64,000 bases of DNA, from positions 558,001 to 622,000 of the forward strand of contig CAWJWD010000007.1 of the NCBI GenBank assembly GCA_963846505.1, given 5' to 3'. The stretch's first letter is position 1; each line of letters opens with the position of its first letter. The notes beneath the pieces are model-generated. The model had not been told where the DNA came from and did not search any database. It saw nothing but the letters and a program-made list of their open reading frames with translations. Origin of the DNA: JACVRW01 sp963846505. GTDB taxonomy: Bacteria > Actinomycetota > Thermoleophilia > Solirubrobacterales > Thermoleophilaceae. Made by a program: the position numbers and the translations under genes. Shown in pieces: positions 20,335-27,947 of this stretch.

Positions 20335-20363
20335 TTGACCCAACAGGGTCTATGGGGCTATAC
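20335..20363 (+). promoter_or_regulatory. Sigma70-type promoter of the P450 gene
   Basis: TTGACC (20335-20340) and CTATAC (20358-20363) are spaced by 17 bases (TATACA at 18), one of the best consensus promoters in the window and in locally AT-richer sequence. The predicted transcript start near 20370 lies after ATG 20366, which argues for the downstream GTG start at 20411. Confidence 0.6.
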
Positions 20364-20410
20364 ACATGGACGTCTCAAGATCGGAACTTCCCGATTGCTT
20401 GGAGGTCATT

Positions 20411-21715
20411 GTGGTACTCCCACCTGGACCCGCACTCCCACGGGCGACTCAGGCCTACCTGATGGTCCGGCACGCGGATCGGTTCGGCGCTCTCTGCAAG
20501 CGTCGCTACGGCCCTGTCTTCACCGTCCAGGCGGTGCCCTGGGGGAACGTCGTGGTCGTGACGGAGCCGGAGACGATCAAGACCGTCTTCACCGGCGATC
20601 CGGACCTGTGGCGGGCCGGCGAGGGCTACGAGCTGCTGCGTCCGCTGCTCGGGTCGAAGTCGGTGATCGTGCTCGACGGGGACGAGCACCTGTGCGCGCG
20701 CCGGCGCCTGCTGCCGCCCTTCCACGGCAAGGCCGTGCGCAGCCACGAGCGGATGATCGAGCAGGTCACTGCCGAGTCCGTCGCTCGCTGGCCGCTGGAG
20801 CGGCCGTTCGCGGTGCTCGACCAGATGAAGCTGATCACACTCGACGTGCTGCTGCGGTCGGTGCTGGGCGTCGACAGCGAGGAGCGGCGCGAGGAGCTGG
20901 GGGCGGCGATCGTGCGCGGCGTGGCGTTGAAGCCGATCGCGCTGCTGATGTGGATCTGGCCCTGCCTGCAGGGCGTCGGCCCCTGGCGGCGGTTCCGCAG
21001 CAGCCTCGCGTACGCCCGGCGGCTGATCCTGGAGGAGATCGCCAGCGCCCGTCGCGACCCGCGGCTGAGCGAACGCGACGACGTCCTGGCGCTGTTGATC
21101 CAGGCCGGCGAGCTGTCCGACGACGAGCTGCTCGACCAGGTCGGCACGCTGCTGCTGGCCGGCCACGACACGACCGCGACGGCGTTGGCGTGGACCCTCG
21201 AGCGCCTCGTGCGCCATCCGCGGGCGCTCGAACGGGCGCGCGCCGACGACGCCTATCTGGACGCTGCGATCAAGGAGGCCATGCGCGTGCGGCCGGTGCT
21301 GCCGGCGGTCGTGCGTCGGTTGTCGCGACCGGCTCGGTTGGGCACCTGGCTCTTGCCCGCCGGCATGACGGTGATGGCCAGCGCTCGCCTGGTGCAGCTG
21401 TCGCCGACGGTGTTTCCGCGCCCGCTGCAGTTTCGGCCGGAGCGCTTCCTGGAGGGGCAGGGCTCGACCTACAGCTGGATCCCGTTCGGGGGCGGCACGC
21501 GCCGCTGCCTGGGCGCGGCGTTCGCCTCGTTCCACATGCGCGTCGTCCTGCGCACCGTGCTCAGACAGATCGAGCTGCGTGCGGACCGTGCGGTGGGCGA
21601 GCGCCTGCGCAGCGATCACATCACGCTGATGCCGGCTCGGGGGGCGCGCGTGGTGCGGGGGCGAAGACCGAACGCGCTTGCGGCTGTCCGGAGTGGTCGG
21701 TTAGTGTCTAAATAG
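20411..21715 (+). CDS. Cytochrome P450
   Basis: About 434 residues from GTG 20411, which has a GGAGGT site at 20401-20406. A longer form from ATG 20366 is possible but conflicts with the promoter position. All P450 signatures are present: the I-helix oxygen-activation motif LLAGHDTTATALAW, the ExxR motif in IKEAMRVRP, PERF in FRPERFLE, and the heme-thiolate loop IPFGGGTRRCLGAAFA with the cysteine ligand. It lacks a clear N-terminal membrane anchor, so it is probably soluble. No redox partner is encoded nearby. Its neighbours (PadR, ABC exporter, DUF2600 protein) suggest oxidation of a lipid or terpenoid, but the substrate is unknown. The stop codon lies inside the palindrome that controls padR. 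Confidence 0.95.
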   Translation: MVLPPGPALPRATQAYLMVRHADRFGALCKRRYGPVFTVQAVPWGNVVVVTEPETIKTVFTGDPDLWRAGEGYELLRPLLGSKSVIVLDGDEHLCARRRLLPPFHGKAVRSHERMIEQVTAESVARWPLERPFAVLDQMKLITLDVLLRSVLGVDSEERREELGAAIVRGVALKPIALLMWIWPCLQGVGPWRRFRSSLAYARRLILEEIASARRDPRLSERDDVLALLIQAGELSDDELLDQVGTLLLAGHDTTATALAWTLERLVRHPRALERARADDAYLDAAIKEAMRVRPVLPAVVRRLSRPARLGTWLLPAGMTVMASARLVQLSPTVFPRPLQFRPERFLEGQGSTYSWIPFGGGTRRCLGAAFASFHMRVVLRTVLRQIELRADRAVGERLRSDHITLMPARGARVVRGRRPNALAAVRSGRLVSK

Positions 21716-21730
21716 ACACGTCGCTATATC
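21701..21730 (+). promoter_or_regulatory. padR promoter with embedded operator palindrome
   Basis: A perfect inverted repeat, GTGTCTA-AA-TAGACAC, occupies 21704-21719. It lies between a -35-like TTAGTG (21701-21706) and a -10-like CTATAT (21724-21729, 17-base spacing). A dimeric repressor bound here would block RNA polymerase. PadR proteins commonly autorepress through such short palindromes, so I infer this is the PadR operator. It also overlaps the P450 stop codon. Confidence 0.6.
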
Positions 21731-21775
21731 TAACGGCAGGCGCTCGCCGTGGGGCGCTGGCTCAGGAGGGTTTGG

Positions 21776-22330
21776 ATGCGCGGAGCCTCATCGCCGGTCA
21801 CTGGAGCCCTGCTTGGGCTGCTCCTCGAGCGTCCCGGGTATGGCTATGAGCTTGGCAAGCGCCTGGACGAGCGCATGGGCTCTGCATGGAAGCTGACCCC
21901 GTCCACGATCTACTCGGTGCTCGATCGCCTGGAGTCGCAGGAGTTCGTGCGCCGCGACGTCCGCGAGCTGACGGGCCGACCGCGAGCGCGCGAGCGGGTG
22001 ATGTACCACGCGACCGACCAGGGCGCCATGGCCTTCGAACGCTGGCTGGGCAGCCCGGAGCGCAAGGAGCCGATCCGCACGCAGCTGCTCGCCAAGATCG
22101 CCGTCGCGCGACCCGAGCATGCGCCGATGCTGCTGGCGGCGCTCGACGACTACGAGCGCGACTGCCTCACGATGCTCGCCGCCGCCAGCGAGGAGGACGA
22201 GCCCGACACCGGCACCTGGAACGGGCTGCTGGCGAGAGTGATCGAGGACGCGGCCTGCGAGCACCTGCGTGCCGAGTTGCAGTGGGTCGTGTCGACGCGC
22301 TCGCGGATCATCGAGTTCGGACAGGATTGA
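21776..22330 (+). CDS. PadR-family transcriptional repressor
   Basis: A 184-residue protein with an N-terminal winged helix (TGALLGLLLERPGYGYELGK, LTPSTIYSVLDRLESQEFV, VMYHATDQG) and a C-terminal dimerisation helix region, the PadR/Vir_act_alpha_C architecture. PadR repressors usually sense small hydrophobic or phenolic molecules and control detoxification or multidrug export genes. ATG 21776 is chosen over GTG 21749 because AGGAGGG lies 5 bases upstream. The stop is 4 bases before the first ABC ATPase, so it heads the operon padR-ABC-ABC-permease-DUF2600. Confidence 0.92.
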   Translation: MRGASSPVTGALLGLLLERPGYGYELGKRLDERMGSAWKLTPSTIYSVLDRLESQEFVRRDVRELTGRPRARERVMYHATDQGAMAFERWLGSPERKEPIRTQLLAKIAVARPEHAPMLLAALDDYERDCLTMLAAASEEDEPDTGTWNGLLARVIEDAACEHLRAELQWVVSTRSRIIEFGQD

Positions 22331-22334
22331 AGCC

Positions 22335-23072
22335 GTGGCGCTGCTGTCGCTCGAAGAGGTCAGCAAGCGCCACCGCTCCGGTCGCCGCGAGGTGGTCGTG
22401 CTCGGTGACGTGTCGCTCGAGGTCGACGACGGCGACTTCGTCGGCATCTGGGGCGCTCCGCGTTCGGGCAAGTCCTCGCTGCTGCGACTCGCCGCGGGCA
22501 TCGAGGAGCCCGACGGCGGCCGCATCTGCTTCGACGGGCGCGACCTCGCGCAACTCTCGACGCGCGAGCGCGCGCTGCTGCTGCGACGGTCGATCGGCTA
22601 CGTCGCGACACCGCTCGACGCCGCCTCCTGGAACGCCGGCCGCTGCGATCGCGTGCTCGACCACGTCGCCGAGCCGCTGCTCGGCGATCGACGCCGGCCC
22701 AGCGAGACGAGAATCGCCGGTCGCCAGGCGCTCGAGCGCGTCGGCGCCAGCGATTGCGTGCACGCGTCGACCAGGGAGCTGTCGATCGGCGAGCGCACGC
22801 GCGTCTCGCTCGCCCGTGCGATCGTGCGCGATCCGCGGCTGCTGCTGGTCGACGAGCCGGCGCTGATGCCAAGCCCGCGCGAGCGCGACGAGATTCGCCA
22901 GTTGCTGCGGTCGCTGACCGCCGAGGGGAACGTGACGCTGATCGTGGCCTCGCAGGACACGAGCGCGCTACGGGGCGCCTCCCGGCTGTTCTCGGTCGGG
23001 GACGGGCGGCTGCTGTCCACCGATCGAGCCGGCACCGTGGTGCCGTTTCCGCAAGAGAGGGCCGCCCGCTGA
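22335..23072 (+). CDS. ABC transporter ATPase, MacB/LolD-like, atypical
   Basis: A 245-residue ATP-binding subunit. The Walker A is GAPRSGKSS, the signature is the altered LSIGERTRVSLARA (LSIGE instead of LSGGQ) and the Walker B is LLLVDEPAL. The usual PTGxLD sequence after Walker B is replaced by ALMPSPRE. The Q-loop region (IGYVATPLDAASW) also departs from the standard FQ motif. It may be a regulatory or less active partner of the canonical ATPase encoded next. GTG 22335 start, 4 bases after padR. Confidence 0.85.
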   Translation: MALLSLEEVSKRHRSGRREVVVLGDVSLEVDDGDFVGIWGAPRSGKSSLLRLAAGIEEPDGGRICFDGRDLAQLSTRERALLLRRSIGYVATPLDAASWNAGRCDRVLDHVAEPLLGDRRRPSETRIAGRQALERVGASDCVHASTRELSIGERTRVSLARAIVRDPRLLLVDEPALMPSPRERDEIRQLLRSLTAEGNVTLIVASQDTSALRGASRLFSVGDGRLLSTDRAGTVVPFPQERAAR

Positions 23073-23797
23073 GTCGCACCTGCCCCGCCGGTGCGCTCGA
23101 GCTTCGCGACCTGGTCAAGCACTACCCGAGCGACGGCGAGGTCGTACGCGCGGTCGACGGCGTCTCGTTGACGGTCGAGCCCGGGGAGTTCGCGGCCCTC
23201 TACGGGCCCAGCGGCTCGGGCAAGACGACCCTGCTCACGCTGGCGGCGGGCATCGCGCAGCCCGACGGTGGCCAGGTCTACTTCGGCGGACGCGACATCG
23301 CGTCGCTGGGAGAACGCGAGAGCGCGCGCTACCGGCGCCAAGAGGTCGGCTTCATCTTCCAGTCCTTCCATCTGATGGCCGCGGCGTCGGTGCTGGACAA
23401 CGCAGCGCTGAAGCTGCTCGCCGACGGCTGGAGCCTCAGTGACGCGCGGCGCGAAGCGGAGCCCTGGATCGAGCGCGTCGGGCTCGGCCGGCGCATCGAC
23501 CACGTGCCCGGGCAGCTGTCGACGGGTGAGTGCCAGCGCGTCGCGATCGCCCGGGCGCTGGTCAACCAACCGCGGCTGGTGCTGGCCGACGAGCCGACGG
23601 GCAACCTCGACACCAAGCGCGGACGTGACGTGCTCGAGCTGCTGCGCGCGCTCGCCACCGAACAGCAGATCCCGGTGCTGCTGGTGACCCACGACTCGCA
23701 GGCGATCGAGATCGTCGACCACCTCCACGTGCTCAGAGACGGCCGGCTGACGGCCGCTGACCGGGCGTTCGCGGGGATGTCCGCCAGGGAGGGCTGA
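23069..23797 (+). CDS. ABC transporter ATPase, MacB/LolD-type
   Basis: About 242 residues. It has a canonical Walker A (GPSGSGKTTL), Q-loop (GFIFQSFHLM), a signature LSTGECQRVAIARAL and Walker B with the family's ADEPTGNLDTK, as in LolD, MacB and FtsE. No ATG, GTG or TTG exists between the stop of the previous gene and the conserved ALELRDLVKHY start. The likely start is CTG 23069, overlapping the previous stop as CTGA, in line with the 4-base overlaps elsewhere. Works with the permease 6 bases downstream. Confidence 0.9.
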   Translation: MSRTCPAGALELRDLVKHYPSDGEVVRAVDGVSLTVEPGEFAALYGPSGSGKTTLLTLAAGIAQPDGGQVYFGGRDIASLGERESARYRRQEVGFIFQSFHLMAAASVLDNAALKLLADGWSLSDARREAEPWIERVGLGRRIDHVPGQLSTGECQRVAIARALVNQPRLVLADEPTGNLDTKRGRDVLELLRALATEQQIPVLLVTHDSQAIEIVDHLHVLRDGRLTAADRAFAGMSAREG

Positions 23798-23803
23798 GCG
23801 CCC

Positions 23804-26344
23804 GTGTTCGGACTGCGGCTGCGAACGCTGCTGCACTTCTACGGGCGCCGGGTGCGCAAGCATCCAGTGCAGGAGGTGTTCGCGGCCGCGGGCATCGCGG
23901 TCGGGGTCGCGCTCGTGTTCGCGGTCCAGGTCGCCAACACGAGCATCACCGGCTCGGCCGACGAGATCGTCAACGGCATCGTCGGCTCGGCCAAGCTCCA
24001 GCTCGCGGCTCGGTCCGAGGACGGCTTCTCCGAGCGAGTGGTCGCGCGGGTCGTGCGGGTGCCGGGCGTCGAGCGGGTCGCGCCGCTGTGGCGCACGCGC
24101 GTGACGGTGGTCGGGCCACGGGGGCGCCGCTCGATGGAGCTCCTCGGCAGTTCTCCCGCGCTCGCGGCCTTTCGTGGCGAGCTGACGCGCAACTTCGGGC
24201 GGCGCGGCCTGCGCCTGGGCGCGAGCATCGGCTTGCCTGCCCGTGTGGCCGAGTCGATCGGGGCGCGTTCGGATTCGACGGTGACGTTGCTCGTCAACGG
24301 ACGGCGCCAGCGCGTGGCGATCGGCGCCGTGCTCGGCGAGGACACGATCGGTCCGCTGGCGGCGAGCCAGGCGGCACTCGCGTCGCTGCGCTTCGCGCAG
24401 CGGATCAGCGGCAAGCCGGGGCGGCTGTCCCAGCTGCTGATCGGCGCTCGCCCTGGTACGGAGGAGCAGGTGCGCCGCCGGCTCGAGCCGATCGTCGGAA
24501 ACGGCATCACGATCGCCTCCGCGGACGCCGAGTTGCGCTCGCTGCGTCAGGCGGCCAAGCCGAACGACCAGTCCACGAGCCTGTTCGCCGCCATCAGCGC
24601 GATGGTCGGCTGCCTGTTCGCCTTCAACGCGATGCTGATCACCGCGCCGGAGCGACGGCGCTTCATCGCCGACCTGCGCATCCAGGGCTTCGAGCCGCGG
24701 CAGGTGGTGACGATCCTGCTGTTCGAGGCGGCGCTGCTGGGCATCGGCGCCTCGCTGGTCGGCCTCGCCCTGGGCGACCTGCTCTCACGGCTGATGTTCG
24801 ACAAGGTCCCCGAGTACCTGGCCTTCGCGTTCCCGGTCGGCACGCAGCAGGTGGTCGAGCCGCTGACCGTCGTGCTGGCGCTCGGCGGCGGCCTGGCGGC
24901 GTCGCTGCTGGCCTCGCTGCGGCCGCTGCTGGACCTGCGTCGCCACCAGCCGGTCGACGCCGTCTTCCACGAGCGCGGCGAGCCGGGGGAGATGATCAGC
25001 ACGCGCGCCACCAGGGTGCTGTTCGCGTGCGGCCTTGCGCTGATCGCCGCCACGACGCTGGTGGTCTCGGTCGCACCGGAGGCGACGATCGTCGGCGGCG
25101 TCACGCTGGCGCTGGCGACGCTGCTGCTGACCCCGGTCGCGTTCACCGCGGCCGGACGGGGGATGGCTGCCCTCAGCCGCCGCAGCCGCCGGTTCAACAT
25201 GATCGCGGTCGCGATGCTGGAGGTGCAGAGCACGCGCACGCGCTCGCTTGGGCTCGTCGCCATCTGTGCGCTCGCGGTGTACGGCAGCGTCGCGATCGGC
25301 GGTGCGCACGCCGACCTGCTGCGCGGGCTCAACCGCCATACGACCGAGAACTTCTCGACCGCCGACCTCTGGATCACGACGGGGGGCAACGACCTCACCA
25401 CCGACGGGTTCTCGCGCGCACAGCACGCGCGCACGGTGGCCGGAGCCGTCGGCGTCGCAGCGGTCCGGGAGTACCGCAGCACGCTGCTGGACGTCGACGA
25501 CCGGCGCCTGTGGGTGGTCGGGCGGCCGCGGACCGACCGCATCATGATTCCGCCGAGCCAGGTGCTCGCCGGTCGTCAGCCGCAGCTGACCCAGCGCCTG
25601 CGGGCCGGGGGCTGGGCAACCGTCTCCGACACGTGGGCGGAGCGCTACGGGCTAGGCGTCGGCGAGCGCTTCACGCTGCCGAGCCCGGCGGGCAGCCAGC
25701 GCTTCCGCGTCGCGGCGATCACGACCAACCTCGGCTGGCCGCCGGGTGGGGTCACGCTCAACGAGCGTGACTACCGCCGGGCGTTCCGAACGGCCGATCC
25801 GACCGCGCTCGAGGTCGACCTCGAGCCCGGGGTGACGCCCGCCCAGGGCAAGCGCAGCGTGCGCGCCGCCCTCGGGCCGAGCGTGAGCCTCCACGTCCAG
25901 ACCCGCGCGGAGCGCGAGCGGCAGTTCGTCGACCTCGGCCAGCAGGGGCTGACGCGGCTGAGCCAGATCTCGGCCCTGTTGCTGCTCGCGGCGGCGCTGG
26001 CGGTGGCGAGCGTGCTGGCTGCGACGACCTGGCAGCGGCGAGGGCGTCTGGCGGCGCTCAAGGTGCAGGGCTTCGATCCCTGGCAGCTCTGGCGCGCGCT
26101 GTTGATCGAGACGGGCTTCCTGGTGTCGGTCGGGTGTGCCGTCGGGGCGGTGATCGGCGTCTACGGGCACTATCTCGCCGGCCGCTATCTCAAGCTCGCG
26201 ACCGGCTTTCCGGCGCCGTTTTCGCTCGGCATCGAGCAGGTGCTGCTGGTGGCAGCGCTGGTTGGCGGGATGGCGTGCGCGATCAGTGCGCTGCCCGGCT
26301 ACTTCGCCGCGCGCACGCCGATGCGGGTGAGCATGCAGGAGTGA
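23804..26344 (+). CDS. FtsX/MacB-like ABC transporter permease, large two-domain type
   Basis: An 846-residue membrane protein with two FtsX-type repeats. It has an N-terminal transmembrane helix (EVFAAAGIAVGVALVFAVQV) and a periplasmic domain to about residue 260. A three-helix FtsX block follows (around LFAAISAMVGCLFAFNAM and FEAALLGIGASLVGLALGD), then central helices, a second extracytoplasmic domain, and a final FtsX block (LSQISALLLLAAALAVASVL) ending in GYFAARTPMRVSMQE. Such permeases do mechanotransmission or extract lipids or lipoproteins rather than import solutes. With the two ATPases it forms a heteromeric exporter or envelope-remodelling complex. GTG start 23804. Confidence 0.9.
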   Translation: MFGLRLRTLLHFYGRRVRKHPVQEVFAAAGIAVGVALVFAVQVANTSITGSADEIVNGIVGSAKLQLAARSEDGFSERVVARVVRVPGVERVAPLWRTRVTVVGPRGRRSMELLGSSPALAAFRGELTRNFGRRGLRLGASIGLPARVAESIGARSDSTVTLLVNGRRQRVAIGAVLGEDTIGPLAASQAALASLRFAQRISGKPGRLSQLLIGARPGTEEQVRRRLEPIVGNGITIASADAELRSLRQAAKPNDQSTSLFAAISAMVGCLFAFNAMLITAPERRRFIADLRIQGFEPRQVVTILLFEAALLGIGASLVGLALGDLLSRLMFDKVPEYLAFAFPVGTQQVVEPLTVVLALGGGLAASLLASLRPLLDLRRHQPVDAVFHERGEPGEMISTRATRVLFACGLALIAATTLVVSVAPEATIVGGVTLALATLLLTPVAFTAAGRGMAALSRRSRRFNMIAVAMLEVQSTRTRSLGLVAICALAVYGSVAIGGAHADLLRGLNRHTTENFSTADLWITTGGNDLTTDGFSRAQHARTVAGAVGVAAVREYRSTLLDVDDRRLWVVGRPRTDRIMIPPSQVLAGRQPQLTQRLRAGGWATVSDTWAERYGLGVGERFTLPSPAGSQRFRVAAITTNLGWPPGGVTLNERDYRRAFRTADPTALEVDLEPGVTPAQGKRSVRAALGPSVSLHVQTRAERERQFVDLGQQGLTRLSQISALLLLAAALAVASVLAATTWQRRGRLAALKVQGFDPWQLWRALLIETGFLVSVGCAVGAVIGVYGHYLAGRYLKLATGFPAPFSLGIEQVLLVAALVGGMACAISALPGYFAARTPMRVSMQE

Positions 26345-26358
26345 GGCTCGATCGGAGC

Positions 26359-26378
26359 GCTGACAGCACCGTGTCAGC
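26359..26378 (+). repeat. Inverted repeat abutting the DUF2600 start codon
   Basis: GCTGACA (26359-26365) pairs perfectly with TGTCAGC (26372-26378) across GCACCG, and the next base is the ATG of the DUF2600 gene. It occupies the place of a ribosome-binding site, and no Shine-Dalgarno is seen. It could be a hairpin limiting translation, or an operator. It does not match the padR palindrome. Confidence 0.45.
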
Positions 26379-27476
26379 ATGCACTCGCTCAAGTCCGCCC
26401 AGCCGGCGTCCCGCTGGGCCTTCACGTCCGCGGCCGGAAGCTACTGGCTCGAGATCTATCCGCACGTGTTCCGGGAGCTGCGCGGTTGGCAGCGCCTGGC
26501 CGAGCGGATACCCGATCCCGATCTGCGCCGAGACGCGCTCGAGTCGCTCGCGGGCAAGCACCGCAACGCCGAGGGCGCCGCGGCGTTCGCGACGCTCGCT
26601 CCGCGACGTCAGCGCCGCGCCGTGGCCTGCCTGCTGGTCTCGCTGCAGTCGATGTTCGACTACCTCGACACGCTCTCCGAGCAGCCCGCGCTCGATCCCC
26701 TGGCCAACGGTCGCCAGCTGCATCGGGCACTGGCGGTCGCGCTGACCCCGGGCGCCGCGCACTGCGACTACTACGCCGAGCACGCCCGCGGCGACGACGG
26801 TGGCTTCCTGCGCGCATACGTGGAGCGCTGCCGGGCGTTGGTGGTCGAGCTGCCGGGCTATGGCGCCGTCATGCCGTGGGTCGGCGTCGCGACCGGGCTT
26901 GCGGCCGAGGGGCAGAGCCTCAACCACGCCGGGCTCTACGGGAGCCACGACGCGCTCGCCCACTGGGCTCGGCAGCGCACCCCGGCCGGTGCCGGATTGC
27001 GTTGGTGGGAGACCGCCTCGGCGGCCGTCTCGACGCTGACGATCCACGCGCTGCTGGCGGAGGCGGCCGACCCGACGATGACGTCACGCGAGGCCGCCCG
27101 GCTCGCCGACGCCTACTTTCCCTGGATCACCGGCCTCGGCACGCTGCTCGACAGCGTGGTGGACTGGGCGGCCGACCGGACGACGGGCAACCACAGCCAG
27201 ATCTCGTACTACCGCTCGGAGGTCGAGGCGGCCGAGCGCCTCGGCACACTGGCCGAGCGCTCGGTGGCGCTTGCCATGGACCTACGCCACGGCGATCGCC
27301 ATGCGCTGATCCTGATCGGGATGGCTTGCTACTACCTGGCGACGCCCGCCGCTGACGTGCCGGGGCATCGCGCGGTGAGCGAGAGCGTGCTCGCCGCATT
27401 CGGCGCGCTCGCGACGCCGGCGCTCTGGATCTTCCGCGCCCGGCAGTCGGCCGCGCGGGCGCTGCGGCCGAGCTAG
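26379..27476 (+). CDS. DUF2600 / YtpB-type (tetraprenyl-beta-curcumene synthase-like) protein
   Basis: 365 residues. It matches the Bacillus YtpB family of class IB large-terpene synthases in its recognisable blocks: the acidic motif SMFDYLDTLSE (Asp94 and Asp97), LRWWETASAA near residue 208, and FPWITGLGTLLDSVVDWAAD (about 247-266) followed by NHSQISYY. In YtpB these regions surround the diphosphate and metal site that ionises C30-C35 polyprenyl diphosphates; the canonical DDxxD motif is absent in that family too. The 34-base gap to the permease gene places it in the padR operon. With the P450 it suggests a terpenoid pathway, but neither substrate nor product can be read from sequence. It converges on the HTH gene with a 4-base overlap. 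Confidence 0.85.
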   Translation: MHSLKSAQPASRWAFTSAAGSYWLEIYPHVFRELRGWQRLAERIPDPDLRRDALESLAGKHRNAEGAAAFATLAPRRQRRAVACLLVSLQSMFDYLDTLSEQPALDPLANGRQLHRALAVALTPGAAHCDYYAEHARGDDGGFLRAYVERCRALVVELPGYGAVMPWVGVATGLAAEGQSLNHAGLYGSHDALAHWARQRTPAGAGLRWWETASAAVSTLTIHALLAEAADPTMTSREAARLADAYFPWITGLGTLLDSVVDWAADRTTGNHSQISYYRSEVEAAERLGTLAERSVALAMDLRHGDRHALILIGMACYYLATPAADVPGHRAVSESVLAAFGALATPALWIFRARQSAARALRPS

Positions 27477-27817
27477 GCAGCCACGACCGGAGCTGGCTCC
27501 GGCGCCTTGATCAGTCCGCCGCGGACCGCCGCCTCCATGAAGGTGCGGGCGCCCGAGCTGAGCACGTAGACGTGCTGCAGCGCGCCGCGAACGGGGATCG
27601 TGCGCGCCAGCTCGAGCGCGCCGAGGTCCGCGAGGTAGCGGACGTGGTAGCTCAGCCTGCCCAGTCCGATGCCCAAGTCGCTGGCCGCGGAGCGGGGGGT
27701 GATCTCCTCCGCGACGGTGGCCAGGAGCAAGATGCGCAACCGGATGGGATTCACGACTGCGCGGGCGAACGGAACCAGCATTTCCTCGTCGGGGTGCGTT
27801 AATGGCGTCTCTAACAC
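27473..27817 (-). CDS. ArsR-like winged-helix regulator
   Basis: A 114-residue protein with a single winged helix: VVNPIRLRILLLATVAEEIT, SAASDLGIGLGRLSYHVRYL (helix-turn-helix with the ArsR-type SYHVRYL recognition helix), then LGALELARTIPVRGA (wing). No metal-binding cysteine pair of the ArsR type is visible, so the effector is unlikely to be a metal. GTG 27817 is the probable start and would be almost at the predicted transcript start, making it leaderless. Faces the terpenoid locus tail to tail. Confidence 0.8.
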   Translation of the reverse strand: MLETPLTHPDEEMLVPFARAVVNPIRLRILLLATVAEEITPRSAASDLGIGLGRLSYHVRYLADLGALELARTIPVRGALQHVYVLSSGARTFMEAAVRGGLIKAPEPAPVVAA

Positions 27818-27824
27818 TCAAATG

Positions 27825-27861
27825 ATGCTTATCGGCGCGAGGGGGTATGTCAATACCTCGC
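27825..27861 (-). promoter_or_regulatory. Promoter and possible operator of the ArsR-like gene
   Basis: On the minus strand a perfect -35 TTGACA (27853-27848) is followed after 17 bases by AAGCAT (27830-27825). The -35 sits inside an imperfect inverted repeat, GCGAGG...CCTCGC (27837-27861). Autoregulation by the encoded protein is inferred from position only. Confidence 0.45.
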
Positions 27862-27947
27862 ATGGACTATTTGCGGGGCGATTACCCAGCACCGCAATAT
27901 CGCCGAGCCGATCAGACATGGCAGAAGGAACAGGGATCGCTGCTCGT

